In this document: positions 39,836-64,000 of the stretch, in pieces | How the letters are laid out: the number at the start of each line of letters is the position of its first letter | Numbering within the stretch: the first letter of the stretch is position 1 | NCBI RefSeq assembly: GCF_964340395.1 | Contig: NC_135555.1 | Span: 15,029,746 to 15,093,745 of the forward strand | DNA: 64,000 bases | From: Glandiceps talaboti | Lineage: Eukaryota > Hemichordata > Enteropneusta > Spengelidae | Direction: 5' to 3' | The notes under the pieces: generated by a model | Told to the model about the DNA's origin: nothing | Seen by the model: the letters and a program-made list of their open reading frames with translations, nothing else | Databases searched by the model: none | Position numbers and translations under genes: made by a program

Positions 39836-40037
39836 GGGAGGCTTCAGTAATTACAAGGGGGAGGGCCGGGAGAAAATCAAGCGGGCTGTGGTATAAAATG
39901 TGACCCTCCCTATTGTATATTGTGCTAAAAATGTGACCCTCCCTCAATTTGCATTTTCTAAAATATGACACTTCCCGAGGACCAATTTGTAAAAAGTGAC
40001 CCCTGGCCTTCCGCCCTTGTAATGACAGAAGGCTCCC
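39836..40037. mobile_element. Inverted-repeat element, family 3, copy a (202 bp)
   Basis: Left end GGGAGGCTTCAGTAATTAC then AAGGGGGAGG; right end read backwards GGGAGCCTTCTGTCATTAC then AAGGGCGG. The interior repeats TGTGACCCTCCC. Flanks are TAA on the left and AAC on the right. No coding capacity. Confidence 0.78.
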
Positions 40038-41501
40038 AACTCATGAAAAGATGTTTATAAATATACAATGTTTTTGCAACGTCTGGCTGTAAATCATATC
40101 CATATCGAACATATGTTACAAAGCATATCATCTGCTTGGATAAAGACATGCAAATTGTCAATAAAAATACGTGATATTGGGCATAGTCAATGTATAAATA
40201 TCCGTACTGGTTATTTAATCAAGAATCAGACATTTAAATATTGGGTTGATTTACTGGAGAAATGAAGTTGCCATGCTGTTTCACTCATGGGACAGGATGG
40301 TTTGAAGGCAAAGATAGTTATAATTCAGTTCACAAGACTAACAATAACAGAGACACAACACACAGAGCAGGATCCATTACCCAGTCACATGGAAAAGAGA
40401 CAATGAAGACTAGATATAGAAGCTGTAACCTGCAACTAGCAAACTAATAATGTAGTGCGATTATTGTCAAGACTATTACAAGAATATACATAATCGAAAT
40501 TAAAATTTGGCATCATCTGTGAAATAATGATGAATACCAAGGAATTTGAGGAATTCTAATTACAGTCGTTAATCGTTCATTTTAATAATGAGATTATGAA
40601 ATATAGTACTTTTAAAAGCTATTTCGTTTGCTTTTGTGGAATGCAGCTGTGCAAAGAAAGATTTTTGCCTCCAAACAGTTAAACTATTTATATCCATGAG
40701 AACAGTAATGAGAATACTCTATACTGTACGTATACTAGTGTTGGGTTAAGTTTTAGCCGCAAGTTTAATTCGAATTACTACTTGCTTTTGCTAACAACTA
40801 GTATTGATTTCAGTGGCTCCCTTGAAGCAAGAGATGCTTTGTCTGTATCTTAAAAGAAATTGGGCCGTATTACTTTCCTTTCATCAATGTAAAAATAACT
40901 AGAGGCATGGTAGTTGTCTGTTAACTAAATTCCAATCAGCTGATGAGGGATTGGCTCGGTCCTCATAATCCTTTTGACCTCAATACATGTATACTACATG
41001 TATTGTGGCATAATACTCGCACTCATGAAGAGCCATGCGATCTTGAAGAAGATGAATTCTTATTGTTACTACCACAATAGTAACTTTACATTTTCAATTA
41101 GGTGCCACCACCTGTTTTACATCTCACACAAAACTTAGAATTTTGCTTCAAATTACACAAACAATTATACAGAGAATGATAGCACACACGTACACACAGG
41201 AAATGATACATTTTATCTCAATGTGAACACAAGTCAATATCACTCTTGAATGAGACAATGAAGATTCACAGGGAGATAAAATGCAACATATTTGTTGAGT
41301 AAGTGCTACATGTATTATGCTTTGTGTAATTCATGATTTCATGTAAAACACACCATGCTGCCTAATTGAAACTCTAAAGTGTCTTAATTTTGGTAGAATT
41401 CCTGACCAATGTTTTCTTAGATCATTTTTATTCAGCGTTATAAACGTTTCCTTAGTAGTTAATACTTTATATTTGATTTTCGTTTATTTCTTTTGTTACA
41501 G
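40038..41501. other. Non-coding stretch upstream of CUB/LDLa gene A
   Basis: No exon supported. The promoter of gene A should lie here or further upstream, because 41501 looks like a splice acceptor. No TATA box could be tied to a start site. Confidence 0.4.
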
Positions 41502-41564
41502 GTTACCTTGTAATATAACACTATTTTGGCGGTTAAATGGCATGTTTCAATTGACACACACACA

Positions 41565-55935
<14,371 letters not shown>

Positions 55936-55949
<14 letters not shown>

Positions 55950-56062
55950 GGCATGATGATCACGTGCACGTACAATGATTAGCACGTGTATGAGGCGTGA
56001 TTAGCACGTGCATGAGATATGATTAAACCGATATGAGACGCTATTAGCACGTGTATGAGCGT
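55936..56062. repeat. CACGTG-containing tandem array across the stop codon and 3' UTR of gene A
   Basis: Units of about 20-24 bases of the form GATTAGCACGTGTATGAGGC, about five copies, some degraded. The first copy (GAAGCACGTGTCTGAGGC) encodes the last residues and the TGA stop. Most copies keep the palindromic CACGTG. Confidence 0.82.
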
Positions 56063-56496
56063 CAAGAAGACATGGATATACACACTAAAACCGCTCGGAA
56101 AATCATAAACAAGGAGCTCTTGAAATTCTCCTGGAAGACGCTGTGACGTGTATCAACATTGTGCCATATGTCAAGTACATGTACATCCTGATCAATATTC
56201 ATTAGCTTGGTACGTAGATCAAGTGAATTATGAATATTAAAGCATTGTAAGCAGTACCACTTTGTAAAGATCATTTGAGTTTTTTTATCTGTCCTGTTCG
56301 ACGAGGCTCAACATGTGCATTGATGCTCATAATTATATGCGAGTTTTCATCAAGTGCGTCAGTGGATATCGTCGGTCAAAGTTGCATGTCCTGCTACAAG
56401 GACTGTCCCAATTATGTGTACTGAATACCACAAGATTTACTTCATGGTTTAATTACCAAACAACAATGACACCAATAATTGTAATGTTAACTAATC

Positions 56497-56502
56497 AATA
56501 AA
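56497..56502 (+). promoter_or_regulatory. Candidate polyadenylation signal of CUB/LDLa gene A
   Basis: An AATAAA lies about 550 bases after the stop at 55949. It would include the CACGTG repeat array in the 3' UTR. It is the first clear canonical hexamer I noticed after the array. Position is the only evidence. Confidence 0.35.
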
Positions 56503-58325
56503 ACTCCATCACTCTAGCTATATTAAGAATAAACAAAAAATAGGAGGGGGGGGGGTCATCGGATATATCTTTGCGCAATTATTGTGTGGTGTAAGGTTTT
56601 CAGGATTTACGAATTTTTCAATGTGTTTGTTTGTTTAATCACAGTGACTTTACACATGATTGAACTAATACCAGTATAGTGAAGACATCAAACTTTGCCA
56701 CTATAGAAAGACTACGATATCACAGTACAAATTCACCAATAACAATCAAATCAAATTACCAACTCTAGTGTTGGAATCTTACCATTCTATTGTTTTATCA
56801 AATTGGGGAAATACACCGTGCAATGGCAATGAATCACTGACAAGTACTACAAAGGGTTAATATAGAAACTGGAAGCAAATACAGAGACTATGAAATCGGA
56901 TATTAAAACTATAAATCGTGTATTAAAGAAAACCTCGTGAACCCGATCTTAATTTCCTCTAAGTCACCTCGTGGGGGCAGATTTTTTTTCATGGCGGTAA
57001 CCATCGAGGCGAGGGAAAGGTTTGAGCTGATAAACAACAAACTATCAAACCCCAAAGACTGTGTAAGGTGTGGTACATGTAAGGATACTTCAATTAATAT
57101 GGACATTTTTTAACGATTAATGCGATCAATTTAAAGCAACATGATCACTAGAACATTTACTAGCGATACGTTGTTTTTAATAATTGAAAACTGCCAAGTA
57201 AGCTTTCATATTCAACCAGTACATAATGTTCAAGTCTTTTCATTAAAAAAAAAAAAACAGGTTAAATTTCCTGTCCTGTTAAACATCTTTTATACCATAT
57301 CATTGTCTGAGCACATTTATAGAAGTCTGCAATAATATTAATTGTTTAAATCCTGACAAATGTCCCTTTTTTTGAATAAAAACAATTATAATAAAGCAAG
57401 GTTTCATGACTGCATGAATTGACTCAACTTGTATGTAGTGTTCTGAGATGTAACTGTGTGTGTAACTGTAGGTTTCTTGGAATGTTGTTGTACAATTATG
57501 TTAATTATATATATATAATATGTTAATTTTACATGTAATATGGGCACATTAGTGTTAAAGCGGCACAAACTGGGATTTTTAAATTTCTAACTTTTAAAAA
57601 CTTCTGCATAAACCATTCTAGTATAATGGTGATGTCTATGCATGTCTTCTATCTATGACGTTACAATTGAGTTCTGGAATTGTTGGAACAGACAGTGACA
57701 GATAGTATGGACCTCTTCGACATCCGATCGTTTATATTTGCATTTTACCATGTTTGATTTTAGTCACTAGCAATTTGTGGCATGTGGATTCAGTAAGTAA
57801 AAAAACTTTACGATTTAGGGTTTAAATTTGCACCCCCCCCCCTTTAGTATTTCGTGTGACTCGCACTTCCACATGACGTACAGCTTCAAATGAAATAAGC
57901 AAAAGATACAACTAAAGACGGCACCGCCACAGCTTTTACAAATGGTATGTTCTTGGTACTAATTTAGAAGCCAGAAATATTAATAATTATTTATGTTTAA
58001 TTGTAAAAGGTGTCATTCCATCAACAATTTCTTTTCTACCTAAATCTAAAAAGTGTTGATTTGTCGATTAAATTATTTACATGATTTGTTCTAAATCGAG
58101 AAAGCAGTGATTTAATTAGAAGTGTATTTTAATTAATACCTGCCCATGATGTTCCTTCCCTGTTTTTTTCTTCTAAAAATGGTCGATTTAATTAAATATA
58201 CAGTTAATTAAACTACTGACTACTGCAATTGAGGTTTACATGCAATAATTACTTTTTTCATTTTAGTATGACTTTACTAAATCTTCAACAAAATCTAACC
58301 AAGTGCCCCATGTCTAAAAGGCAGC

Positions 58326-58360
58326 TAGCCAGCCAGCCAGCCAGCCACACAGACAGCCAT

Positions 58361-58409
<49 letters not shown>

Positions 58410-58422
58410 TGGATGGATGGAT
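58326..58422. repeat. (AGCC)n(ACAG)n(ATGG)n microsatellite
   Basis: Three short 4-bp blocks in succession. Confidence 0.92.
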
Positions 58423-58760
58423 TAAAAACACGAGCTCCGCATTCTAAACAAAAAAAACCCACTTTCCTATTTTAGCTGTATATATATATTTAACAGGAAA
58501 CCTTCATTACTTTTAGCCGAAATACACTTTTCCCTGTACGTTGAAACGAAAGTCCATTAACGACGATTAATGAAAAGATAATCATTTAAATGTGTTGACT
58601 GAATTTTGTAAAAAAAATGGAACGAAAATGGTCTTGCAGGATTAACCGTTTCTTTTGGATTTGTCTCCACCATGCACATATTAATAGTTGTACTGAAATC
58701 AATACGACTCACCTGTAGTCCAACGCCAGTCTTTGTCAGTTCGTCACTTAGTTTTCCGTA

Positions 58761-59051
58761 ATGGATGAGGGCGCACTTTGCAAGAGGATACTCTTTGTAG
58801 AGCGAACGTTACAAAAGAATATAGTAAAACCAAAAGATTCAGATATCACATGTATCAGTCAGTGCATGAAATTTTTAGAGAGATTTAAGGCAGCACAATT
58901 GAGGGCGCTCTTCATCGCTGAACGAGCGTATTCGTTGCGTCTGACTGCCTTCCCAGTCACCGGTCATATTTATCTGCTAGTTATTTCTCGAGAAAATTCC
59001 CAGTTGGTCCTCGATTCTATAATTATTTTAGAAGGTACAAAATATAAGTGA
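58761..59051 (+). CDS. Unassigned 96-codon open frame
   Basis: ATG with G at -3 and G at +4 opens 96 codons without low-complexity sequence: MDEGALCKRILFVERTLQKN and onward, ending LEGTKYK. I recognise no family, signal peptide or membrane segment. The end contains AGAAG/GTACAA, which could be a weak donor, so it could be a first exon, a small gene or chance. It is the least repeat-like long frame in the spacer between the two CUB/LDLa genes. Confidence 0.2.
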   Translation: MDEGALCKRILFVERTLQKNIVKPKDSDITCISQCMKFLERFKAAQLRALFIAERAYSLRLTAFPVTGHIYLLVISRENSQLVLDSIIILEGTKYK

Positions 59052-59685
59052 AATTTACATAAGATTATTTTCCTTCCTTTCCAGTTTATCAATAAACTCT
59101 AACCGTCTTTACTACACATGCTAACAATCGAATGCATGGATGGATTTTCGTTTCAATGTAGTAAACACTTGGAATGATTCATGTACGCATTTAGTGATCT
59201 AATAGGAATAATACTCATGTAAAGGTTGCAGGTTTCATTAAAGAAATACAAGTTCTGATGTGGTTGTTTTTTTTCAGAAAGCACTCTTAATATTTAATTA
59301 AATATGACATTTTAATTAATTAAACAATATTAACACATATAATCGTATCGCATATGAATATTGTAAAATACAGTCTTCGGTAAATTTATAATAACATATT
59401 ATTTTAGAAATGTATAAATAACGTAACTTTCAGTGTATAAATAATAAACATACAGAATACTCACTAGAACTGATCAAATCTGAGTCGAACATGAAGTGAT
59501 AAAGAGAGTTTTGCGCTCAGAGGCTATATTTGGCCCATTTGATAAAATTTATTCATACAACAAAATATATACAAGGTGACAGCTGTGCTGCTAGGCATGA
59601 TTGAAGTAAAATATTCAAATATAAACAAACTTACCACAAACATAATGAAACGAAACGACACGACACAAAACTAAGCGAACAACGA

Positions 59686-59791
59686 AAACAAAACAAAACA
59701 AAACAAAACAAAACAAAACAAAACAAAACAAAACAAAACAAAACAAAACAAAACAAAACAAAACAAAACAAAATAAAACAAAACAAAATAA
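59686..59791. repeat. (AAAAC)n pentanucleotide array
   Basis: About 20 units of AAAAC with late AAAAT variants. Poly-FVLFC frames on the other strand are repeat translations. Confidence 0.95.
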
Positions 59792-61030
59792 AATATGAGA
59801 TAACAACAATTAGAAACAAAAGCAGTTTAAGACGAAACCCGTAAATTTACAGACTGTGCCCTTTAAAAATCAAATACACACACCTGTTGTTTATATAGAG
59901 AAGAAATCAATACAGATATATCAACAAAATTTACTACATATAGTGTGGAAATCATCAAACCCCTTTCAGGACATTTTTTGATCATTTCTGTACCAAAATG
60001 TTAACATTTATATATAAATTCAAACAAATAACATGATTTGTGTCTATAATTATGACAGTGAAAAGGTTATTCAGAATTTATCAAACATTGTGAAACTGTT
60101 TTATGACTACAAAGGTTTAAAATTGCATGATAAATACAGCTATTAGTAATACAATGTATACCATGTCCCATTTTAATAGTATGTACACAATTTTTACAAT
60201 CTGACGTCAGTTTTGACAAATGGTGCTTTCGAGTAACAACTAAACTGTAAATAGACGTGAGTGCATGTCCATAGCTGGCCAAACATACGGTAACAGCTTT
60301 GATATAATGATGCCATTAATTGTGTAATAAAACTCTATAATTTACAAGTGTTAAAAGATTGTGAACGTGGTCGTTCATTTTGCCATCGCCTACTCATATT
60401 ACAACCGATTTAATAATAGGCTCTGTAATTTGAACTGAATGTAGGAATTCTGCTGTCGTAAAGTCATCTAATAATTTCTAATAATGGTATAATGCTGTGA
60501 AATGTTTGGCAAGGCTACTTACATTTATTGATATACCTGCTGGGTCAATACTCTAGGAAAATCTGAGTAACGAGTAATCATGTCGTGTCATCAATTTAAT
60601 GTCGTCGGTCATAATAAATCTCAATGTCTGGGTTTGTTTCGGTCGACCATGATAATAATCTAAAACATTACTTTTTGGATATAGTCTCAAATTTATCGAT
60701 TTATATCAATGAATTAGGTAAAATTTAATAAGCAAGGGTTTACTGTCTGTATCCCAAAACGAATCGTTGTCATCGGCACCACAAAACTATGGTTCACTCT
60801 ATCTTTGTAAATAGCTACATTGTATGTGTTATCGCCATAAAACAAGAAGGCGGACGAGCGCGAGCTCGTTGCCATCATCAGAATTTAAAATCATATACAA
60901 CGGCTGCAAGTTGAAACAATTCGTCATCTGACTAACAATGTTAAACCTTATCGTCTGCCTCAAACAAAAACTTCATAACATTGCTAAATGTTTAATATCG
61001 TTTGACATGACAAAATTGACGTACATTTGT

Positions 61031-61178
61031 TTTATTTTAAACCTGGAAAAGTATACATTGTTACAATTTATAAGATAAGGCAACATTGTATTTACGTATT
61101 GGTAGGTCACTTACAGAAAATGTAACAATATTGATAGGATCCTTATCACACTGGGCGACGAAAGAAGCAGTATTTATT
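61031..61178 (-). promoter_or_regulatory. Candidate polyadenylation signals of CUB/LDLa gene B
   Basis: Minus-strand AATAAA occurs at 61178-61173 (about 145 bases past the stop) and 61036-61031. The nearer one would give a short 3' UTR. Assignment is by position only. Confidence 0.35.
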
Positions 61179-61322
61179 AAGATTTTGTTGAGCCAGACGA
61201 GGTTTAGTTTTAAGTTGACGAGGTTTTGTTTTAAGTTGACTAGCTTCCATTGTAACTACAAGGCCTGGAATCTTCATCTTTGCCGAAGTTAAATGTAGAC
61301 TGTAGTATGCACGATCTCCACT

Positions 61323-61477
61323 TCAACCGAACGTCTCTGGCCTCAATCGTCTTCTCTTGACTACAAATCGCCGATAATAGCAATAAGGTAGAAAAATCAA
61401 AACGACAGACATCGCCATTATTCCAACAATGATAACAAAACTCTGAACTCCGGTTATGGTTATCGTGCTTCCATAAA
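61323..61477 (-). CDS. CUB/LDLa gene B, transmembrane and tail exon
   Basis: After a TTCATGTTACAG acceptor the exon reads YGSTITITGVQS, the helix FVIIVGIMAMSVVLIFLPY, then CYYRRFVVKRRRLRPETFG and stop TGA at 61325-61323. The helix border and the YYR start of the tail match gene A. The rest of the tail does not align. Confidence 0.88.
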
Positions 61478-61768
61478 CTGTAACATGAAGTAAAAGATTA
61501 CATTTATTTCGTTTAGTATGAACTGTTTGCATGGTGTGCACATTCCTAGCATTGCATAATTATTTTAGATATTGGAATAGTACAAAGAATTAGACATTCC
61601 CCTTTGCTATGCTTGTCGTTCTTCATAATAATTCATTGAAAAGAGATAACCTTATCCTGTAAGACAATGAAAACCCTTGGGCTAAGGTGACCACTGCCCC
61701 CTTCCCAAAAAAACCCAGCAAACAAACAAAACAAAACAAAAACATACATACATACATACATACATACA

Positions 61769-61799
<31 letters not shown>

Positions 61800-61816
61800 T
61801 GACATACATACATTCT

Positions 61817-61898
<82 letters not shown>

Positions 61899-62900
61899 AA
61901 AACAACTTGCCAAGGTAAAGGATACAATTTTGGAAAAAAGAAAGAAAAAGGAAGATAGGAAATAAAGATTGATTGGTGGTATGGTATTATAAATGAAAGA
62001 CCGAACGGAATATGAAACAAAAAATAAAAAATAAAAAACAAAACAATAAAAAGCAAACAACATGGACAAAAGATGGAATTTCTAGTGTTTAACAACCTTC
62101 TTGGTGATCGTGATACTTACAATGTGAGAAATAATCCTTTTTGACTGTACAGAAGGCTTCATCGGACCCATTAGGACAGTCTTTCTTACCATCACAATAG
62201 TTCACCATAGAAATACACGAGTTGTTATGCGTTTTATCACAGTTAAAGTACTTAGCGTGACATGTTGTATAATGTGGTTTTGTCTTAACCTCCGGCGCTG
62301 TAATTAATCAAATGGGAAGAAAAAAGGTGCATCAATTGACATACACAATCGACGTCAAATATCGTTCTACTTGAGATACCATTTTTAATCCACGAAATTA
62401 CAGACATAAAGCCGGGGGGGGGGGGCTTTATTCATTATCACATAAAGTTTTGTTCGGCGAAGTGGATATATTTGTGTAGTGGGCTGGAAACCTTCCGCCG
62501 TTGGGCTGTGCCCTTTTAAGGTATTAAAATATCAAACAATATACACACACTTATATTAAACCTAATTTCCTACTTTTGAAACTTCCGATTAAGTGTGTGT
62601 TATCAATAAAAAAGAGTTCAAACAATAAAACGTGCATGACATACACTCACTAGGTGGCGTTAAATACACAATGAAAGTAGAGTTTTGAACAGACGTAATT
62701 TTAATTGTAGCATGTCCAACGTATTAGTGCTGCCTTTTAAATATGTAAATATTTATACTTTTATAATTACACACGCATACTTATACGAATTTCCTTACCG
62801 TATTGTGTATAACTTATTGTAAGAAAAGTTTGTATGTTATTGAAGTTGTTGTAGATGGTGTTGTTGCTGCTACTGCTGCTGCTATTGCTGCTGCTATTGC

Positions 62901-62948
<48 letters not shown>

Positions 62949-63789
62949 ATTCTAAATTACTATATAATTCCAATAAGATAGGATGTCCGCTAGTATCCAG
63001 TTTTAAGGAACCTGTTTGCTGCCCATTCCGGCAAAGTACTTCTTGTTTGTTTGAAGATAATAATGTCACCGAAATCCACTCATCTTGACAGTCAACCCTG
63101 TCTGGGAAACAATCAATACGGACAAGATTACAGTTACCTTGCTTACATGTCTACATAGTCATATGAATAGGTAAGTACCGTCGTATTTAAACCTGCACTT
63201 GCTGCAACCGGTTGAAATCATGGTCATGACTTTATCATGCGTACTGGATAGTCAGGCTTATTTTATTTATTGTATTTATACATCCCACAGCTACATAAAA
63301 AAACACGTTTACCAACAGGGGATGTAATACTGTTCACGGTGTACGATATTACAAATACGTTATTGAAGTTAACAAAATACTGGTACTTTTAGAAACAAAC
63401 GTTCCAGGGCAGCTGGTGCAGCACTAAACCTCTGCCTTTCTACATTGTTAAAATAGTCTTCATTTCAAAGACAATTTATCGAACAAACCAACATTGGCAG
63501 TTGTTAAGAGTATTGTAAGGCTACGACTTGACCCAATGTCTTATCTTTTCTGTTATATGGAGAAAAGACCATCATTTGTATTTAATGAAATATGTGAAGA
63601 GATAATCCACGTGCTTACCTGTCCTAGTGATGTCTTTACTGTACAAATCTATATTGATTCTCTTGAATCCCGTTGAAGGCACGATAAGTAACTTGCATGA
63701 TGTTATTTGATTTGCAGATTCATTTGTGTAATTCTCTGGTTTATAACTGACAATTCCACTTACCGCCATGGCAACATGGTCCTGACAAA
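61323..63789 (-). CDS. CUB/LDLa gene B, paralogue of gene A, 5' part outside window (5 exons seen)
   Basis: Minus-strand exons 63789-63619, 63101-62799, 62297-62121 and 61477-61323 carry the second CUB-like domain (two exons), the LDLa repeat and the transmembrane/tail exon; signal peptide and CUB 1 must lie past the window end, so four of these exons are certain here. All junctions are phase 1, as in gene A, and each exon aligns with its counterpart. Introns are 517, 501 and 643 bases. The second CUB-like domain carries an insertion of about 35 residues, mostly Asn then Ser/Asn. The helix (FVIIVGIMAMSVVLIFLPY) is followed by YYRRFVVKRRR and a tail ending PETFG, about 20 residues shorter than in gene A. 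Predicted to be a cell-surface protein with the same architecture; a shared ligand or function is only an inference. Confidence 0.88.
61725..61897. repeat. (CATA)n(GACA)n microsatellite in gene B intron
   Basis: CATA units followed, after a short irregular joint, by GACA units, in the intron between the LDLa and transmembrane exons. Confidence 0.95.
62121..62297 (-). CDS. CUB/LDLa gene B, LDLa exon
   Basis: A phase 1-1 exon of 177 nt between TAATTACAG and CATT/GTAAGT, too short to show as a long open frame. It reads TTCHAKYFNCDKTHNNSC, then YCDGKKDCPNGSDEAFC and KKDYFSH. The six cysteines and the acidic site are complete. The sequence around the site (DCPNGSDE) and the juxtamembrane DYFSH are identical to gene A. 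Confidence 0.9.
62406..62431. repeat. Short hairpin with G-run loop
   Basis: ATAAAGCC and GGCTTTAT flank a run of ten G, in the gene B intron upstream of the LDLa exon. Confidence 0.6.
62799..63101 (-). CDS. CUB/LDLa gene B, exon with Asn/Ser repeat in CUB-like domain 2
   Basis: A phase 1-1 exon of 303 nt against 198 nt in gene A. It reads CQDEWISVTLLSSN, VLCRNGQ and SGHPILLELYSNLEY, then a run of about 15 Asn, then a Ser/Asn-rich run, and closes with FLTISYTQYG at TACG/GTAAGG. The extra 105 bases are a multiple of three, so the frame is kept. The acceptor GTTTCCCAG at 63102 gives the right phase; a second AG four bases on would not. Confidence 0.87.
62856..62948 (-). repeat. Coding triplet array (AAC)n with AGC units in gene B
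   Basis: Fifteen AAC codons followed by mixed AGC/AAT codons, read in frame as Asn then Ser/Asn inside the second CUB-like domain of gene B. Confidence 0.92.
63619..63789 (-). CDS. CUB/LDLa gene B, exon encoding first half of CUB-like domain 2
   Basis: A phase 1-1 exon of 171 nt. The acceptor is ATCTATTTCAG and the donor is ACAG/GTAAGC. It reads CQDHVAMAVSGIV, then SCKLLIVPSTGFKRINIDLY. It is six bases longer than its gene A counterpart. Window bases 63790-64000 are intron. Confidence 0.88.
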
Positions 63790-64000
63790 CTGAAATAGAT
63801 GAATGATACACTGATGTCACCATTAATTATTTAGACAAAAGAGAAGAACTGTCATCGCTGTTTGACGTAACACCAGCCATATGCCACTACTATATGTACA
63901 CTGATTATTCAAGTTTAATTTATTATATATCACATTTAGCCTAGACAACTCCAATTCTGCATTGAACATTTCGCGTTAAAATCAAAACAGTATTCTCTGG

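Larger units (their letters stand above)
56063..61322. other. Spacer between the convergent CUB/LDLa genes
   Basis: Contains the 3' UTRs of both genes, an AGCC/ACAG/ATGG array at 58326-58422, the AAAAC array at 59686-59791, a 21-bp tandem pair at 61196-61239, and one unassigned open frame at 58761-59051. No other exon supported. Confidence 0.5.

Overview
The window looks like nuclear DNA of an invertebrate animal. It is AT-rich, its genes are split by short and long introns with GT/AG borders, and it carries many simple-sequence arrays and several short DNA-transposon-like repeats. I cannot name the species. A lophotrochozoan or an invertebrate deuterostome such as a lancelet would both fit. 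I see no bacterial operon structure, rRNA, convincing tRNA or CRISPR array.

Three multi-exon protein genes can be read by joining exons with matching phases. (1) On the minus strand, 14805 down to 7641, is a five-exon GDP-fucose protein O-fucosyltransferase-like gene. It encodes a predicted 461-residue type II membrane protein. (2) On the plus strand, 41565 to 55949, is a seven-exon gene for a 432-residue type I membrane protein: signal peptide, CUB, CUB-like, LDL-receptor class A, transmembrane helix, short tail. This is the domain order of NETO (neuropilin/tolloid-like) proteins. (3) On the minus strand, 63789 down to 61323, are the last five exons of a paralogue of gene 2 whose 5' part lies beyond the window. 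Genes 2 and 3 point at each other and share intron positions and phases, so they are a convergent duplicated pair. The copy at 61-64 kb has a 35-residue Asn/Ser-rich insertion in its second CUB-like domain, encoded by a triplet repeat.

Layout: 1-7.2 kb is non-coding, with two long compound microsatellites. 7.6-14.8 kb is the fucosyltransferase gene, with a 520-bp inverted-repeat element flanked by a 9-bp direct repeat in its second intron. 14.8-41.5 kb is gene-poor and holds many alternating purine-pyrimidine arrays, a degenerate 130-165 bp minisatellite (22.3-23.6 kb), two copies of a GGTTCC-ended repeat in opposite orientation (19.75 and 34.75 kb), and further inverted-repeat elements at 37.7 and 39.8 kb. 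41.5-56 kb is the first CUB/LDLa gene, with a 9.2-kb first intron containing another inverted-repeat element (45.4 kb) and a 580-bp compound repeat in intron 2. 56-61.3 kb is the spacer between the convergent genes. 61.3-64 kb is the paralogue.

The fucosyltransferase would act in the secretory pathway and the two CUB/LDLa proteins at the cell surface. Nothing in the sequence ties the two gene sets into one pathway. Almost all long open frames outside these exons are translations of simple repeats and are not genes.
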